DNA of 64,000 nucleotides from the NCBI RefSeq assembly GCF_904846075.1, contig NZ_CAJGZH010000002.1, positions 868,001 to 932,000 on the forward strand, written 5' to 3'. Source of the DNA: Psychrobacter glacincola (GTDB taxonomy: Bacteria > Pseudomonadota > Gammaproteobacteria > Pseudomonadales > Moraxellaceae). Below the pieces are notes generated by a model. The model saw only the letters and a program-made list of their open reading frames with translations, was not told the DNA's origin and ran no database searches. Positions 63,622-64,000 of this stretch are shown piece after piece (within the stretch, counting starts at the first letter, position 1; each line of letters opens with the position of its first letter). Position numbers and translations under genes: made by a program.

Positions 63622-64000
63622 ATGAAAAAAATCTTAATATCAACGGCTATGCTCGCTACCCTCGCTCTATCTGGATGCACAACGACTGGTGGTATGAATA
63701 ATAATGCAGGTACTGCTATCGGTACTGCCAATGAGATTGGTATGAATGTCTTTAAATCAGCGATTGATAACCAATGCCGCAGTCAGATTGAAAAGCAAAC
63801 TGCTTGGCGTGTGGCTAGCGTCGCTATGACCGACACACAACAAGAAGCTGTAAAAAGTAATGTTTGTGGCTGTGTCAGTGAGCAAGCGCCGCAGCAAGTG
63901 ACACTCGTTGAATTGGGCAATGCTGCTATAGATTCGCAATATCGCACACAGCTGGTCACGAAAGTCGTCGCAAAATCTCTACAAAGTTGCTATACCAGTT
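63622..64000 (+). CDS. Small lipoprotein with CxC motif, unknown function (3' end cut by window)
   Basis: The frame from the ATG at 63622 is open to the window end (126 codons). AAAGGATCAGACCC in front is a good ribosome-binding site. The lipoprotein signal MKKILISTAMLATLALSGC puts the lipid-bearing cysteine at C19; the mature part has C52, C82-G-C84 and C123. This four-cysteine layout matches the secreted protein at 12742 (C33, C52/C54, C96), so both may belong to one uncharacterised envelope family. The end lies outside the window, so length and terminator are unknown. Confidence 0.75.
   Translation, partial: MKKILISTAMLATLALSGCTTTGGMNNNAGTAIGTANEIGMNVFKSAIDNQCRSQIEKQTAWRVASVAMTDTQQEAVKSNVCGCVSEQAPQQVTLVELGNAAIDSQYRTQLVTKVVAKSLQSCYTS

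Overview
The window looks like chromosomal DNA of a gammaproteobacterium of the family Moraxellaceae, most probably Psychrobacter. I base this on overall protein character, moderate GC content, the cbb3 oxidase and arsenosugar gene sets, and a short dispersed inverted-repeat element with at least four copies here. That assignment is from recognition, not from a search. I saw no rRNA, tRNA, CRISPR array, phage or transposase gene. The two ends cut a lipoprotein-release permease (1-982) and a small lipoprotein (63622-64000).

Layout: (1) 1-3.8 kb: truncated LolC/E permease, an unknown protein and an SCP2 protein. (2) 3.8-10 kb: cbb3-type cytochrome oxidase ccoNOQP, then ccoG and ccoH; ccoI and ccoS do not follow. 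(3) 10.2-19.3 kb: housekeeping genes (ttcA, queC, a PrxQ-like peroxiredoxin, a lipoamide-dehydrogenase-like flavoprotein, an MscS channel, rlmKL). (4) 19.7-34.8 kb: a large Ter stress-response locus. It has three single-domain TerD proteins, a DUF475/TerC-type membrane protein, an AIM24 protein, a TerA-like double-domain protein, a TerD-serine protease fusion, an AT-rich membrane-anchored TerB-DnaJ protein, and a biosynthetic set (ATP-grasp, PRTase-TRSP, HAD phosphatase, StiP-PELOTA, CitE-like lyase). (5) 35-47 kb: metabolic and transport genes (alpha/beta hydrolase, enoyl-CoA hydratase, PACE efflux, DUF805, acnB, CMD protein, lipA, a TAXI-TRAP transporter with DUF1850). (6) 47.4-51.8 kb: mtnP converging on a four-gene arsenosugar operon (arsS, DUF547, two glycosyltransferases) with no arsM in view. 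(7) 52-64 kb: an amidohydrolase lipoprotein, a lipase-like hydrolase, dapD, queE, a DMT exporter, two tandem TRIC-type channels, recJ and small unknown genes.

How they work together: ccoNOQP encode the terminal oxidase, and ccoG and ccoH help assemble it. QueC and QueE act in the same queuosine precursor pathway although their genes lie about 44 kb apart. In the Ter locus, the TerD/TerC-type proteins are thought to form a membrane-linked calcium/metal-responsive complex, while the PRTase, ATP-grasp, HAD, StiP and CitE-like proteins are predicted (Anantharaman, Iyer and Aravind's analysis of Ter systems) to make a nucleoside-like metabolite. The protease fusion and the TerB-DnaJ protein add a protein-quality-control aspect. 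This locus is the best candidate for an incompletely described system. The arsenosugar operon next to an MTA phosphorylase is the second.
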